DNA from: Jacaranda mimosifolia
Taxonomy: Eukaryota > Streptophyta > Magnoliopsida > Lamiales > Bignoniaceae
Assembly (NCBI GenBank): GCA_018894105.1
Contig: CM032125.1
Location: forward strand, 33,465,032 to 33,529,031
Direction: 5' to 3'
DNA: 64,000 bases
Below are positions 1-10,364 of this stretch, in pieces; position 1 is the first letter of the stretch; each line of letters starts with the position of its first letter. Made by a program: the position numbers and the translations under genes. The notes beneath the pieces were generated by a model. That model saw only the letters and a program-made list of their open reading frames with translations, searched no databases and was not told the DNA's origin.

Positions 1-14
1 ACCAATAATATATA

Positions 15-300
15 TTAAGTGATAATAATTTTTATTTTTTCATTAATAATTTTTTTAAGTGATAGTGATTTGCTTTGTCACAAAATAGATCAATCATGAC
101 AAAAGATTATGCTTTAAGTTGTCACAATCAATAATTGGTGACACCCTTGTAAGGATAACTTAATGATAATGAAAATAGTATTTTGATAAGATTTTCATTG
201 TTATTAAATTTCGCCTTAAGAATATCATTAATTGTCAATGATGACAATTTAAGTACTATTTTTGTCACTATTTAATTTATAAAAATTATTAAAATCACAA
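15..300. repeat. dispersed AT-rich repeat, copy 1
   Basis: The stretch resembles 10365-10640: both contain GTGACA- and TGTCAC-type words in the same order, separated by AT-rich runs, and both end near a TTTAATTTATAAAAATTATT-like segment. No coding potential is seen. It may be an old MITE or an LTR fragment; termini and target duplication could not be fixed. Confidence 0.45.
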
Positions 301-442
301 AATAAAACTTTTATTACTTAATATATATATATATATATATAGTTAATGATAATTTTTGTATTATTATTTATTATTTTGTGGTCAATTTATTTCTTTCTTC
401 TCGTGGCTAAACGCTTGCTCTTGATGTTTGGTGTGCTCTAAT

Positions 443-1005
443 CAATGTTTGAGAAACCGGACCGGTGATCGAACCGGTGGCCTTATTGGTTACTGGTTCA
501 ATCGGTTCAACTGGTATGACGTCATAACTATATTTAATATTATATAAATATATTAGAAATATAAAAAATGTAAATATATATATATGTAAAGAGAAAAAAA
601 AATAAAATTTGCCTAATATCATAAACTTTCTTCAAACTCTACTCCATAATAATATCCATACATCAATTTAAAATATCAATACATCAATTTTAAATATCAA
701 CTCATGAAATAAAACTTGCTAGAAACTATCCTTACAGAATTCATTACAACTTACAAAAATAATAAATACCAATTCAAATAACATGAAAGTTTCAAATATA
801 AATAAAAAATATTTATTTAATTAATTTTAAAATTTAATTTAAAAAAAAAAACTAAAAACTGATTTTCCTGAAAAACCAGTTCACCAGTTTAACTGGTTTG
901 CACTAATTTTTCAATCAATTGATTTTATATATCAAATCGAACTGAAACCTTGGCCGGTTCCCGATCTAACTAGTCAAACCGGCCGGTCCGATTTTTTGAT
1001 CATTG
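443..1005 (+). mobile_element. hAT-type MITE, copy 1 (563 bp)
   Basis: Flanked by a perfect 8-bp direct repeat GCTCTAAT at 435-442 and 1006-1013, the target-duplication length of hAT elements. The ends are inverted: the left begins CAATGTTTGAGAAACCGGAC and the right, read on the minus strand, begins CAATGATCAAAAAATCGGAC. It holds many CCGGT/ACCGG words near both ends and an AT-rich centre without coding capacity, so it is non-autonomous. Sister copies are at 54563-55316 and 62375-62921, and a disrupted one spans 22493-28751. Confidence 0.88.
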
Positions 1006-1195
1006 GCTCTAATGGGACTCAAAAACTCTGTTGCGTACCTTTTTTTTTTTGTTTTTGATAGTTACTTTATCGGTACTTAGTGGAGAGACTTTTGGTCATT
1101 CTCTCCTCTGAGAAATTTCCATGATATTTCCTAGAGACATTACTGGAAAGGACCAACACGCCCTTTGTTCACAATCCCTGGCCACTCACAACCCC

Positions 1196-1203
1196 TATAA
1201 AAG
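1196..1203 (+). promoter_or_regulatory. TATA box of the 1289 gene
   Basis: TATAAAAG lies 86 bases upstream of the ATG at 1289. The paralogue at 55941 has the same kind of box (55856-55864) at nearly the same distance, which supports a conserved core promoter. Confidence 0.6.
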
Positions 1204-1288
1204 CTGAATGAGTAGAAAATCATAATGTAAACTCACTCACCAGCCCTAGCATTTAATAACAAGTGGTCGATTTTGCATTTAATAACAT

Positions 1289-1834
1289 ATGGCTTCCAGG
1301 GCTGCTGAATTGCTTCATTCTCTGAAGCAAAAGATAAAAGTAGCAGTAGCTCTTCAACTCCAATTCCTTCAACGCCATTCCCCAGCCCCACCTTCAGCTC
1401 CTAATCGAGATGCAGAGAATACGGAACCGCCATCAACCGGTACTGGTAATGATACTCTTGACCAACAGCCATCCAATAATAAAATTTCAGGTATACTTCT
1501 TACTCTCTGCTTGACATCAGCGCTAGAGTCATTGCTGCTCTTTCTCCAAATGCGGAATGAGCAAAAACATCTTCTTCACTTCCCCCTCTCCTTTCACTTC
1601 TTCGCCCTCTCCATCACTTGTGCTTACATCACCACTTTTATCGAGAAAGTCGTCATATCACAAAGTGCCAGATTTTCCACTCTCATCAGGAAAATAGGAA
1701 TGGCCTTTTTTGCCGCTGCTTTTGTTCTCGCAATTATGATCCCCTCTCCCTTGTGGCTAAGGATCATAGTTGCTGCCATTTCCTTCTTCGCACTGTTTGC
1801 TGCCGTCCTCCAAAAATACTGGCAATGCTCATGA
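1289..1834 (+). CDS. small four-helix membrane protein, family not recognised
   Basis: This is an uninterrupted single-exon ORF of 181 codons starting at an ATG behind a TATA box. Residues 1-65 are hydrophilic and Pro/Ser/Asn-rich after a short basic amphipathic start (HSLKQKIKVAV). Four hydrophobic segments follow at about 67-88, 98-118, 136-153 and 156-175, the last two separated by the conserved motif IPSPLW (151-156). The protein ends in a short Cys-containing tail. I see no signal peptide or catalytic motif. A paralogue (55941-56480) and two broken copies (16148-16297, 57052-57370) preserve best the stretch from about residue 130 to 175, including A-A-F-x-L-A and I-P-S-P-x-W. This conservation and the intact frame argue for a real gene. 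Function is unknown; membrane location is inferred from hydrophobicity only. Confidence 0.72.
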   Translation: MASRAAELLHSLKQKIKVAVALQLQFLQRHSPAPPSAPNRDAENTEPPSTGTGNDTLDQQPSNNKISGILLTLCLTSALESLLLFLQMRNEQKHLLHFPLSFHFFALSITCAYITTFIEKVVISQSARFSTLIRKIGMAFFAAAFVLAIMIPSPLWLRIIVAAISFFALFAAVLQKYWQCS

Positions 1835-2318
1835 GATACCAGCACCTGGCTGGCGGTCTCTGTTGCAGGAGCCAGAAATGTGCACCTATGCAGCCATGTT
1901 TAATGGTCCTTCCAAAAGATAGATAACTATAGTTGGTCTGTTTTTTGTTTTTTCAGCTCCTAACTTCTTTAATTCAAGGGAGTTTTGCTGGGTGAGTTGC
2001 CTCACAAAGCAAATAGGCATGATAACGTTCGTCCTCTGTTTAAAAATAGTGTCTATTTCAAAATGATATCGTGTTTTAGTACGCATGCCACCGTCCGTGT
2101 TGGTCAGATTCTCATTCTAGCCTACAGACCCTTATCCCCACCCGTGTACCCCACGCATGTAAAGAAAAAGCAATAAGCAAGAGCATGAGAAAATAAATCA
2201 AGTGCATCTATCTATTCTTCCCTTTTTGATCATTCCTGTGTATATCATTCCCCCCCAAACTCTCTCTCTCTCTCTCACTCACACACACACAAAAGATCGA
2301 CAAATTTCAGTTACACTC

Positions 2319-2655
2319 TCAGATCTGAATCCGGATTCCAGCCTGAGTTTCTAGATCTTTGGCTAACCCTACATCTCCAGAAAACATCCATTGAGAAAAG
2401 ACGGTGTTAAACTTTAAGCGTAAACTGCCGTTTGGGAGAAGCCAAACTTGTGATCCTTACCCCAACGCTATCAAGTGTCGAATGAATTGTTTCTGGAGAG
2501 ATCGCTCCCAGGAAAGCTTTAATTTGGTGTAAGGGTTGAAGGCCAAGCTGCTCCTGCTGAGGAAACTAAGGAGTTCACCGCTGACCATTATGAAGACGAC
2601 CCTGATCTCACATGAGGAAAACGAGGCTGCAAAGGCATCTGCTGAAAAGAAGGAG
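2319..2655 (+). pseudogene. eEF1B beta/delta-like N-terminal fragment, copy I
   Basis: Across three frames this stretch spells out the N-terminal half of the plant translation elongation factor 1-beta/delta subunit. SDLNP (from 2319) corresponds to the family's N-terminal (S/N)-L-N start. YPNA follows, then EGQAAPAEETKEF (about 2540-2578), an acidic DHYEDD run and EAAKASAEKKE (to 2655), which match the family's linker, acidic region and KKAAEER..KASxKKKE segment. The C-terminal guanine-exchange domain is absent. The next bases, GTCAGTGAG, could be an old intron donor. In-frame stops and frameshifts rule out a functional protein. The copy at 57446-57792 is cleaner and supports the assignment. 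Confidence 0.68.
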
Positions 2656-3992
2656 GTCAGTGAGTTTAACATCACAGTATTTTTTTCTGCAATTTGTTGG
2701 AAGAAAATCAATGTTTTAATTAACGTGTTTGTGTTTTAAACTCGTCATTAATTTATCTGAAGAATCTGCCAGTATGATTTGTTTTTTGAAGTTTATTCTT
2801 AGACATCCAGCACTTATGTTTCAAGATGATTGAGTTAAATTCCCCACAGGGCTTTATTGCTTTGACTGCTTTTGCCTTCTGCCTTCACTGCCTTCTACGG
2901 GAATCCATATACCTTGTTATTTTCCAAGTTTTACTGGTTCGATTTGTTGCTTGAAATACAAAAGATAATGAAGGAAGAGGATATATACCCCAGATCACAA
3001 AGCGTTGTCTTGAAGATAATTACTTTTCATCTTATTATTTAGTGGGACTTTGGATTTTTAATTTGCTGAAATATTATGAAAATTGAGGATTTGATCTTTT
3101 TTTTGGATCCTTTGCTAGTTAGCTTGACATTTTGATTGATTGGGAAGGGAAAGAATAGATCTGAAAGACTTTTTCTTGTTAAATTGTTGAGAAATAATGA
3201 AAGACAGCTTCCTTAAAAATGCTATTACTATTTCTTTTGGGGTATAGAAATTAGTTTTACCAGAGCTTGTAAATGTTTAAAAATTAAAAACAATTTAACT
3301 TTCTTCTGCTCAATATTTTTACAAAAATTCACCAAAAATTAGTCCCTCACTTCATATATCCAGCTTTAAGATCAGTAACAGATTCACATCATCTTATGTG
3401 AGGAGATTTCATGTAAGTAGTTAAGTTATATATTTCAGAGCAACAAATTAAAGAAGAAAAGAAATAGGTGAATGGATATGAAGAAGAAAATCTTGAGGAG
3501 ACTTTCAAAGCACTGCCCAAACTCTACTTATTAAAGACTTAGCAATAACTTCTATTTTTCCAAGGATAATTGTAAAAGAATAAAACATAGTGTGTAAAAA
3601 TCACTTTTCTTCATTTTTTATCTTTTTCTCTCTTACCCCTTTTTATTTTTATTCTTTACTGTGTGTTTAGTTATGAATTATAATGAAACCCATATTTTGG
3701 ACTCCAAACAATCAAGATTCTCAAATCTTTCCACAAATATATATATATATATATATATGATCTCTGGACAGTATCACACACGGTTTTTCTTTTCTTTTTT
3801 TTTTTTTTCCTCTTTTTTTCTTTTGTTTTCTTTTCCTTTTCCTTTTGACAACAGGAATTAAAGCATCTTCCGTCAAAACGACGTTTTGAAAACTCATTCA
3901 CACCAGCAGGCAAGAAATCCTAGTAACCCTAAATAGAAAATTTGTGAAATTCAGGAAAGATAGAAAAAGAAACCCTAGGTGATACTTGGAAA
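2656..3992. other. noncoding tail of block copy I and AT-rich spacer
   Basis: 2656-3706 is the noncoding tail shared with 57793-58760. 3707-3992 holds an (AT)n run at 3738-3759 and a T/C-rich run at 3786-3845. No gene was found. Confidence 0.6.
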
Positions 3993-4333
3993 GCTCGTCA
4001 ATTTCGTAGCAGCCTTTGTCCCTTCTGAAACGGAAGTCTTATAGCAGTCTGAATCTCACGCGAAGTGATGGTAGCTTCTTATTGTACCGGTCAAGCCGCC
4101 GTGACGCCTCCTTTGCCAATTTCTCGAAGATGTCTGATGAAGCTGTTCAATGTGCCCATAGCCTTAATAGAAATCCCGATATCGGCCGGGGTGGACCTGT
4201 TTCAGAACTTTGAAGATAGAGATCTTGTAAGTCTCTGTGCTCTTCTTCACTTCTTCCCAGTCTTAGGCTTAAAGTCCGCGGGAGCCTTCTCTGCCGCTGG
4301 GGAATTGTTGGCTGCGGGTTTCTGCGAGATCTT
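3993..4333 (-). pseudogene. histone H2B pseudogene
   Basis: Read on the minus strand, the fragments follow plant H2B in order. AAEKAPADFKPKTGKK matches the Lys/Pro/Ala-rich N-terminal tail. STETYKISIFKVLKQVHPDI and GIS-KAMG match helix alpha1 and the start of alpha2. DIFEKLAKEAS...RYNKK matches the end of alpha2. TITSREIQTAIRL matches alpha3, and VSEGTKAATKLTS matches the C-terminus. Between IRL and VSEG the family's LPGELAKHA stretch is missing, and at least three frameshifts and a stop after GKK break the gene. Plant H2B genes lack introns, so retroposition cannot be told from DNA duplication. The fold assignment is firm; the gene is dead. Confidence 0.85.
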
Positions 4334-4370
4334 TAACTGAGATAATTAAAACTCTCTCTCTTTCTCTACC

Positions 4371-4512
4371 ACTTACCTGAAAACCATCGTGTCCTCTCTC
4401 TCCCCCCTTCACTCACCTGAAAACCATCGTGTCTCTCTCTCCTCATCACTCACCTGAAAACCATCGTCTCTCTCTCTCTCTCTCTCAAACCCCCCCCCCC
4501 CCCCCCCCCCCC
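4371..4512. repeat. 37-40 bp tandem repeat followed by poly-C run
   Basis: Three units start at 4371, 4411 and 4448, each beginning AC(T)TCACCTGAAAACCATCGT and then running into CT dinucleotides. An uninterrupted run of 23 C occupies 4490-4512, followed by A's. The run length is prone to sequencing and replication error. Confidence 0.8.
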
Positions 4513-4715
4513 AAAAAAAAACTCTGAAGAAAAAAATGGTAACCTCTTTTTTCAGATAACATTATTTTTCACAAAACTAGAATTTATGAGCTCATAACTT
4601 CTCACAAAACTCTCTGGCTACATTTGTACAACTTTCAGTAGAAACTAACTGAAAATATTAAAGGAATGCAGCTTATGCATATAAATTGTTTCACTGTACA
4701 GCTCATCTCCTAGTT

Positions 4716-4876
4716 TGTTAGGATATTTTTAAGTTAGTTGTATAGCTGGCAAGTTAGTTTCTTTCCTTTTCCCTCATGTATATATACACTGCTTTTTCAG
4801 ATTAATGAGCATTCATTTTTCACTCTATTTTGTGGCATTCCAGTTAGCTTTCATGATCTCTCTCTCGTCTGTAATA
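4716..4876 (+). mobile_element. 5' LTR of copia element 1 (about 161 bp)
   Basis: It starts TGTTAGGATATTTTTAAGTT, a common start for short-LTR plant copia elements, and ends immediately before a TGGTATCAG primer-binding site. It contains a TATA-like TATATATACACT near 4779. The last bases are TA, probably a decayed CA. No matching 3' LTR occurs downstream. Confidence 0.65.
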
Positions 4877-4890
4877 TGGTATCAGCAGAC
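4877..4890 (+). other. primer-binding site of copia element 1
   Basis: TGGTATCAG, complementary to the 3' end of initiator tRNA-Met, directly abuts the LTR. The usual continuation AGC reads CAGAC here, so the site is partly decayed. Confidence 0.7.
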
Positions 4891-4962
4891 TAATTTTTTT
4901 TTCCTCCATTCCTTCCCCTGCAATCTATCCCTATTCTCTCGATTCTTCTTCCCCTTTCTGCC

Positions 4963-7900
4963 ATGGCACACCACAATTCCAGCATCGGTCATTTTTCCGG
5001 TGGTCCTTCCACCGTTGAAGATCCACAGAATCCGTTCTTCCTTCACCACTCCGATGGTCCAGGCATGATCCTTGTATCTCAGCAGCTCACCGGAGACAAC
5101 TACCACTCCTGGAACCGCGCGATGACGATCGCGTTGTCTGTGAAAAACAAATTAGGATTTATCGACGGCACCATTCCGCAACCAAGTGAGGAAGATCCTG
5201 TCCTCTTGAGCTCATGGTCCAGAAATAACAATATGGTAATCTCCTGGATTCTGAATGCTGTATCGAAGGAAATTTCAGCCAGCATAATCTCCTCCTCTGC
5301 CGCTGAAATCTGGAACGACCTCAGAGACCGATTTCAGCAAAGCAATGGCCCTCGCTTATTTCAGCTCCGCCGCGAGCTTGTTCACAGTGTTCAGAATCAA
5401 CAATCAGTTGGTGTGTATTTCACAAAAATGAAATCAGTTTGGGAAGAATTAAGCAATTTTCGACCGGCTTGCTCCTGCGGCACCTGCACATGCGGTGGTG
5501 TAAAAGCCCTAACTGATTTCTATCACACTGAATATGTTCTATCCTTCCTAATGGGGTTACATGAGTCCTATAATCAAGTTCGCAGTCAGATATTACTTCT
5601 GGATCCCATGCCTCCTATCAATCGAGTGTTTGTAATGATCTCGCAGGAAGAACGTCAACGTCTTGTTGGCAACACTACCACTGATATATCTCATTCAATG
5701 GCCTTTGCAGCAAAATCTGACGCTTCTCCCTCAAGCACCAACTCCAACCGTGGATTCTCTAATAACAACAGACAGCCAAGGCGTGAGAGACCTTTTTGTA
5801 CACACTGTCAAGCCTACGGTCACACCATTGATCGATGCTACAAGCTGCATGGATATCCTCCAGGCTTCATACCAAAATCGAAGCCCACTCAGTCTCCTCA
5901 ATCCGTTCATAGCAACCAAGTCAGTCATGCTATGGACCATCATGTCGCCTCTTCCACTGATATTCTTCACTCCCTCAATTCAACTCAATGCCAACAGCTG
6001 ATTGCTCTTCTCAATCAAATGACTGCCGCTTCATCCAACATCACTACTGAGACTCTTTCCAACTCCCACTCTACAGGTATATGCTCGTCCGTCGCTAACA
6101 ACCCTACTATATCCTCTAAATGCCATTGGATCATTGACTCCGGTGCGACAAATCATATATGCTCCAACATTTCTATGTTTAGTTCTATCCATTCTGTGCA
6201 ACACTCATTTGTCACTCTCCCTAATCATACTACTATTCCTGTCCACTACAGCGGCAGTGTCAAACTCACACAGGATTTAATTCTTGAACATGTCTTATAT
6301 GTGCCAAATTTCAAATTTAATCTGCTCTCTGTGGTTGCTCTTACTAGGTATTCACATCTCACCATCTCCTTCTTCAATGCCTATTGTTTGATTCAGGATC
6401 CCAAGAACTTGAAGATGATTGGCAAGGCTGATGTTCTCGATGGCCTTTATGTACTCCCTGCCACAGCTTCTGCTGCTGGTTCTCTTTCATATGTAAATAA
6501 AGTGTCCGCCTCTATATGGCATCATAGGCTAGGTCACATCTCTTATAAAAGACTAGCTGGTTTAAAGCATTTACTTCATTTCGATTCTCCATGTAATGAC
6601 ATATGTTACATCTGCCCGCTGGCAAAACAGAAGCAATTGCCATTTGTTTCTCATAATCGTCTATCTCCTAATCCATTTGATCTCGTCCATGTCGATATAT
6701 GGGGTCCATTCAATACTATATCTTATACTGGCCACAGATACTTTTTAACCATTGCGGATGACTCCACACGCTTCACTTGGGTCTTTCTTCTTCAAACAAA
6801 ATCTGAAGCTACCAAAATCATTCCTAGATTCTGCTCTATGGTCTCCACTCAATTTCACACTAAAATAAAATGCTTCCGGACTGATAATGCCAAAGAATTA
6901 GCTTTCACTGACTACTTTAATGAACAAGGCATTCTTCATCAGCATTCTTGTGTTGCAAAACCCCAACAAAACTCTGTGGTAGAGAGGAAACACCAACATA
7001 TACCCATATTGCTCGGGCCTTATACTTCCAATCGAAAGTCCCTATACAATTTTGGACTGATTGCATCTTAACAGCAACCTTTCTCATTAACCGAACCCCC
7101 TCACCTGTTCTTCAGCATCAAACACCCCATGAACTCATCTTCCATTCCAACTTTGATTATTCTACACTTAAAGTCTTTGGTTGTCTTGCTTTCGCATCTA
7201 CCTTATCCGCCCATAGATCAAAGTTTCAACCCAGGGCCAGGCAGTGTGTCTTTCTCGGTTATCCACCTGGTATGAAAGGTTATAAGCTTTATGATATCCA
7301 CACAAAACAAACCTTCATATCTCGTGACGTTATATTTCATGAGACAACCTTCCCGTTTCAGTCCTTCTCCCATACGGACCTTATAATCGATCCCTTTCCC
7401 CAGTTAGTGATCCCACAACCTCTCAACACAACATCTATCCCGTCTCCCTCTGACAATTCGCACCCTCAACCAAATACTCATTCTCCTCTTGCTCTTTGGC
7501 GATCGTCTAGAAACCACAGAAAACCCTCTTATCTCCAAGACTTTCACTGCAGTCTCATATCTAATCAGTGTCCTCCTGCTCGCACTTGTCTTTATCCCAT
7601 CTCCAATTCAGTCTCCTACAATGCTCTCTCCCCATCGTACAGAAAATTTGCTCTCTCCATCTCTACCCATTGTGAACCTACCACTTACAAACAAGCCATG
7701 AAATCTCCTCTCTGGCGAGACGCTATGAAAGCTGAATTGGATGCCATGAAATTGAATAACACTTGGTCTTTAGTTCCTTTACCTTCAAACAAGCACACCA
7801 TTGGCTGTAAATGGGTATACAAAATCAAACATAGGTCTGATGGATCGATTGAAAGATACAAAGCTCGTTTGGTCGCCAAAGGCTACACACAACAAGAGGG

Positions 7901-8531
7901 TATTGATTTCTTCGATACTTTTTCTCCAGTTGCCAAACTTGTGACTGTGAAGATGCTCCTTGCTCTTGCTGCCACACAAAAATGGCATCTCACTCAACTA
8001 GATGTGAATAACGCCTTCCTCAATGGTGATTTATTCAAAGAGGTTTACATGGACCCTCCCCCAGGTTACTCTTTCCAGCATCCTTCTTCTACCTCTTCTA
8101 AAATAGTTTGCAAACTCAACAAGTCTATCTATGGTCTTAAACAAGCCTCCAGACAGTGGTATGCCAAGTTCTCTCAAGTTTTGCTCAGCCACGGTTTCTT
8201 GCAATCCAAATCTGACTATTCCTTGTTCACCAAAGGCAAAGACTCCTCTTTCATTGCAGTCCTTGTCTATGTAGATGATATTGTAATCACCGGTCCCTCT
8301 ATGCATATCATTAACTCTCTCAAACAGTTCCTTCAATCCAAGTTCAAGCTCAAGGACTTGAGTCCTTTAAAGTACTTCTTGGGTTTGGAAATAGCCTGCA
8401 ACAGCACCGGTATCACCCTTTCTCAGAGACAATACACCCTACAAATTCTTGAGGATACAGGTTTTCTAGCTAGCAAGCCCGCAGACACTCCGATGGATCC
8501 AACACTTCACCTCAATGCCGGTATTGATTAA
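4963..8531 (+). pseudogene. Ty1/copia gag-pol, frameshifted and 3'-truncated
   Basis: The polyprotein gene starts at ATG 4963, 87 bases past the LTR. In order it shows a gag domain (LVSQQLTGDNYHSWNRAM), a CX2CX4HX4C zinc knuckle (from 5797), protease DSGATNH (6136), a GAG-pre-integrase segment WHHRLGH, and integrase catalytic D, D and E at 6694, 6883 and 6982. The frame then shifts near 6995-7005 and resumes with the integrase tail (CVFLGYPPGMKGYKLYD) and reverse transcriptase, including KARLVAKGYTQ, QLDVNNAFLNGDL and catalytic YVDD at 8268-8279. It stops at 8531 just after DTPMDP, so RNase H, polypurine tract and 3' LTR are missing. Gag type and short LTR suggest the Ale lineage, by inference only. 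Its protease, integrase and RT catalytic residues survive, so decay is recent or mild. Confidence 0.92.
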
Positions 8532-8548
8532 GAAAAAATTAAGAAAAA

Positions 8549-8761
8549 ATGTCAGCCGGGATTGATTACTCAAGTGATCACATAAGTCTTCCCGGAGAAG
8601 AACCGCACGAACCGGATGTAAGCAGGGCAGTTGCAAAGATAACCAGAAAACCGCCGACTGCCAGAGTATCTTCACTTTCCGGCATCTTTGGTGGTATTTC
8701 TGAAGGAGATAAAGAGGGAATCGAAGCAGCCGTATCCCATCTTTTCTTATTAGCTAGCTAG
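8549..8761 (+). CDS. small hypothetical ORF (70 aa) after the copia break
   Basis: An ATG-started ORF of 70 codons lies 18 bases beyond the truncated copia. The product is hydrophilic, acidic and basic in turn (SLPGEEPHEPDVSRAV, then ITRKPPTARV) and ends in a Gly-rich and Leu-rich tail. I do not recognise it. Its first residues SAGIDY repeat the last copia residues NAGID through an imperfect 14-bp direct repeat (8517-8530 and 8555-8568). It could be an exon of a host gene interrupted by the element, or chance. Confidence 0.3.
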   Translation: MSAGIDYSSDHISLPGEEPHEPDVSRAVAKITRKPPTARVSSLSGIFGGISEGDKEGIEAAVSHLFLLAS

Positions 8762-8841
8762 CCAAGTTTTTAGGGCAACTTTTCGTCTCTGATTCATGTT
8801 TTTGTGCCGGTGTTCTGCAATTCAAGGAGGATTGTCTGATT

Positions 8842-9036
8842 GTGGAGTGGCTGAGGAGAAAATTTTCGAAGGGGGAAATGGAGTACTATGGAGGGAATAG
8901 TACTGTCAGGAGATTGTATGTGGTAAGAGGTCTTACTGTTGCTATTGGTTGTTTCAATTTGTTTGGGTTTTTGTTGCCTGTTTTTCTCCCCAAGGCTTTC
9001 ATGATTTATTACTACCCTAAGAAGAAGCATGATTAA
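8842..9036 (+). CDS. small hypothetical membrane ORF (64 aa)
   Basis: The 64-codon ORF has a basic start (WLRRKFSKG), one hydrophobic helix at about residues 29-53 and a basic C-terminus YYYPKKKHD. It is followed by T-rich, 3'-UTR-like sequence. The helix between basic ends is the kind of pattern seen in tail-anchored proteins, but I recognise no family. It may be joined with the 8549 ORF in one transcript. It is unsupported by a paralogue in this window. Confidence 0.35.
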   Translation: MEWLRRKFSKGEMEYYGGNSTVRRLYVVRGLTVAIGCFNLFGFLLPVFLPKAFMIYYYPKKKHD

Positions 9037-9045
9037 GGATTGCAA

Positions 9046-10360
9046 ATTTGGTGTAGTTTCTTTCTTAGGCGGGATTTAGGTTGTAAGATGTAAATTTGTT
9101 TTCTTAAGCTTTTTTTGATTTATATCATAACACTTATTTCTGTATGCTTCGTGTATTTATAAGTATAATATGTGATGTTGCGGATTATAATACTAAGGGC
9201 TAGTTTGGTTGGATTTTGGATCAATCTCATAATTATTCTTTAAATAATAATTATATTAAATTTAAGTGATTACAATATAGTTTACAAATTGTTTGGTTTT
9301 TTATATAAATTATCTTAATCCTATTAAAAAAAAAATTGATGTTTGATTTGTCAAAAAAGACAATTTACAATATAAGGCAAATATTTTAACATGTGGGATA
9401 CTTTATCAAAGATGTGAGAATGGTTTAATAATCATGCAAAATAAATTTATATATATGAGTTGACGGATTATAAATAGGCATATGAGTTTCTAAATATACA
9501 AGCCAAATTCGTAATTAGCCTTGATAAAATTAGCTGACCGTAAGTTATACCATGAAGCACACTAGTCCTAAAAGATTTTTTATCAGAAACCTCTTGATGA
9601 TATGTTACATTTTGCTGTTTACAATAATTTTTATTTTTGATGATTCAAGAACAAATTAGTATCATTTCAAGATTGCAGTTTAAATTATGCAATTACAAGA
9701 TCCTGTTTTTGAGAGCAATAAGAGTGGCCTACATAGTCATTTGAATTTGATGATGGGATAGAATATAGATTAGTAAAAATCTTCCTTGTTTAATTTTTCT
9801 TCTTTTCTATCTCTTGTCTCCTTTTATTTTTATTTTGTTGTGTGAATTGAGCTACCAAATCATAAACCATCATTTAAACATTTCATATTATAGTACCAAT
9901 TATGAACTATAAAAAGATTTCATATTTTAGATTTCAAATATTTATCACGATTGTCAAAATTTAAATTCCACAGTTTAATAATTATTTTATATTATAAATT
10001 AATTCAAGATATACAAAATATTTTTAAGATGACTATTTGAACAATTACTATTAAAAAACACGACTGTATAAAAGGATATCTATATTCAAAATAACTTCTT
10101 CTGGTAAATATAATTTGGACATTTGTCTAAATCAAAACTTTTTCTAAATATTGTGCCAATTCAGGTTACGGCTCACAAAAAATGTAATGTAACATTTGAC
10201 TACTTAGCTAATTTCATAAATTTTCTTGTAATAGGTTAGTTATAATAAAATACTTAGGGCCTATGTAGATATATTTTTATTTTTAATTTTCAATTTTTTA
10301 AAAATTGAAAAGTTAGTTGTAATCACTATATATAAAAAAATAGAATCATAATAAATAGCA
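9046..10360. other. AT-rich spacer with a fragment of the block tail
   Basis: No gene is seen. 9780-9965 resembles the block tail (compare 58650-58800), with TTATTTTTATTTTGTTGTGTG and CATATTTTAGATTTCAAAT in the same order. GGGCTAGTTTGGTTGGATTT at 9197 looks like one end of a MITE, but its partner was not found. Confidence 0.4.
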
Positions 10361-10364
10361 ATAT

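Larger units (their letters stand above)
1190..3706 (+). repeat. repeated gene block, copy I
   Basis: This 2.5 kb block matches 55850-58760 in the same order: TATA box, membrane-protein gene, CT-rich leader, eEF1B-like fragment, then a long noncoding tail. Shared tail landmarks include ACTTTGGATTTTTAATTT near 3048 (58184 in the sister), GGAAGGGAAAGAAT near 3143, and CATATTTTGGA near 3691. The block therefore moved or multiplied as genomic DNA, not as a transcript. Copy III at 15241-16297 has the tail followed by the gene, as expected for units once arranged head to tail. Confidence 0.8.

Noticed and set aside
3671..3913. Lys-rich 80-aa minus-strand ORF
   Set aside because: It is a translation of the T/C-rich run at 3786-3845; composition alone produces the poly-Lys.
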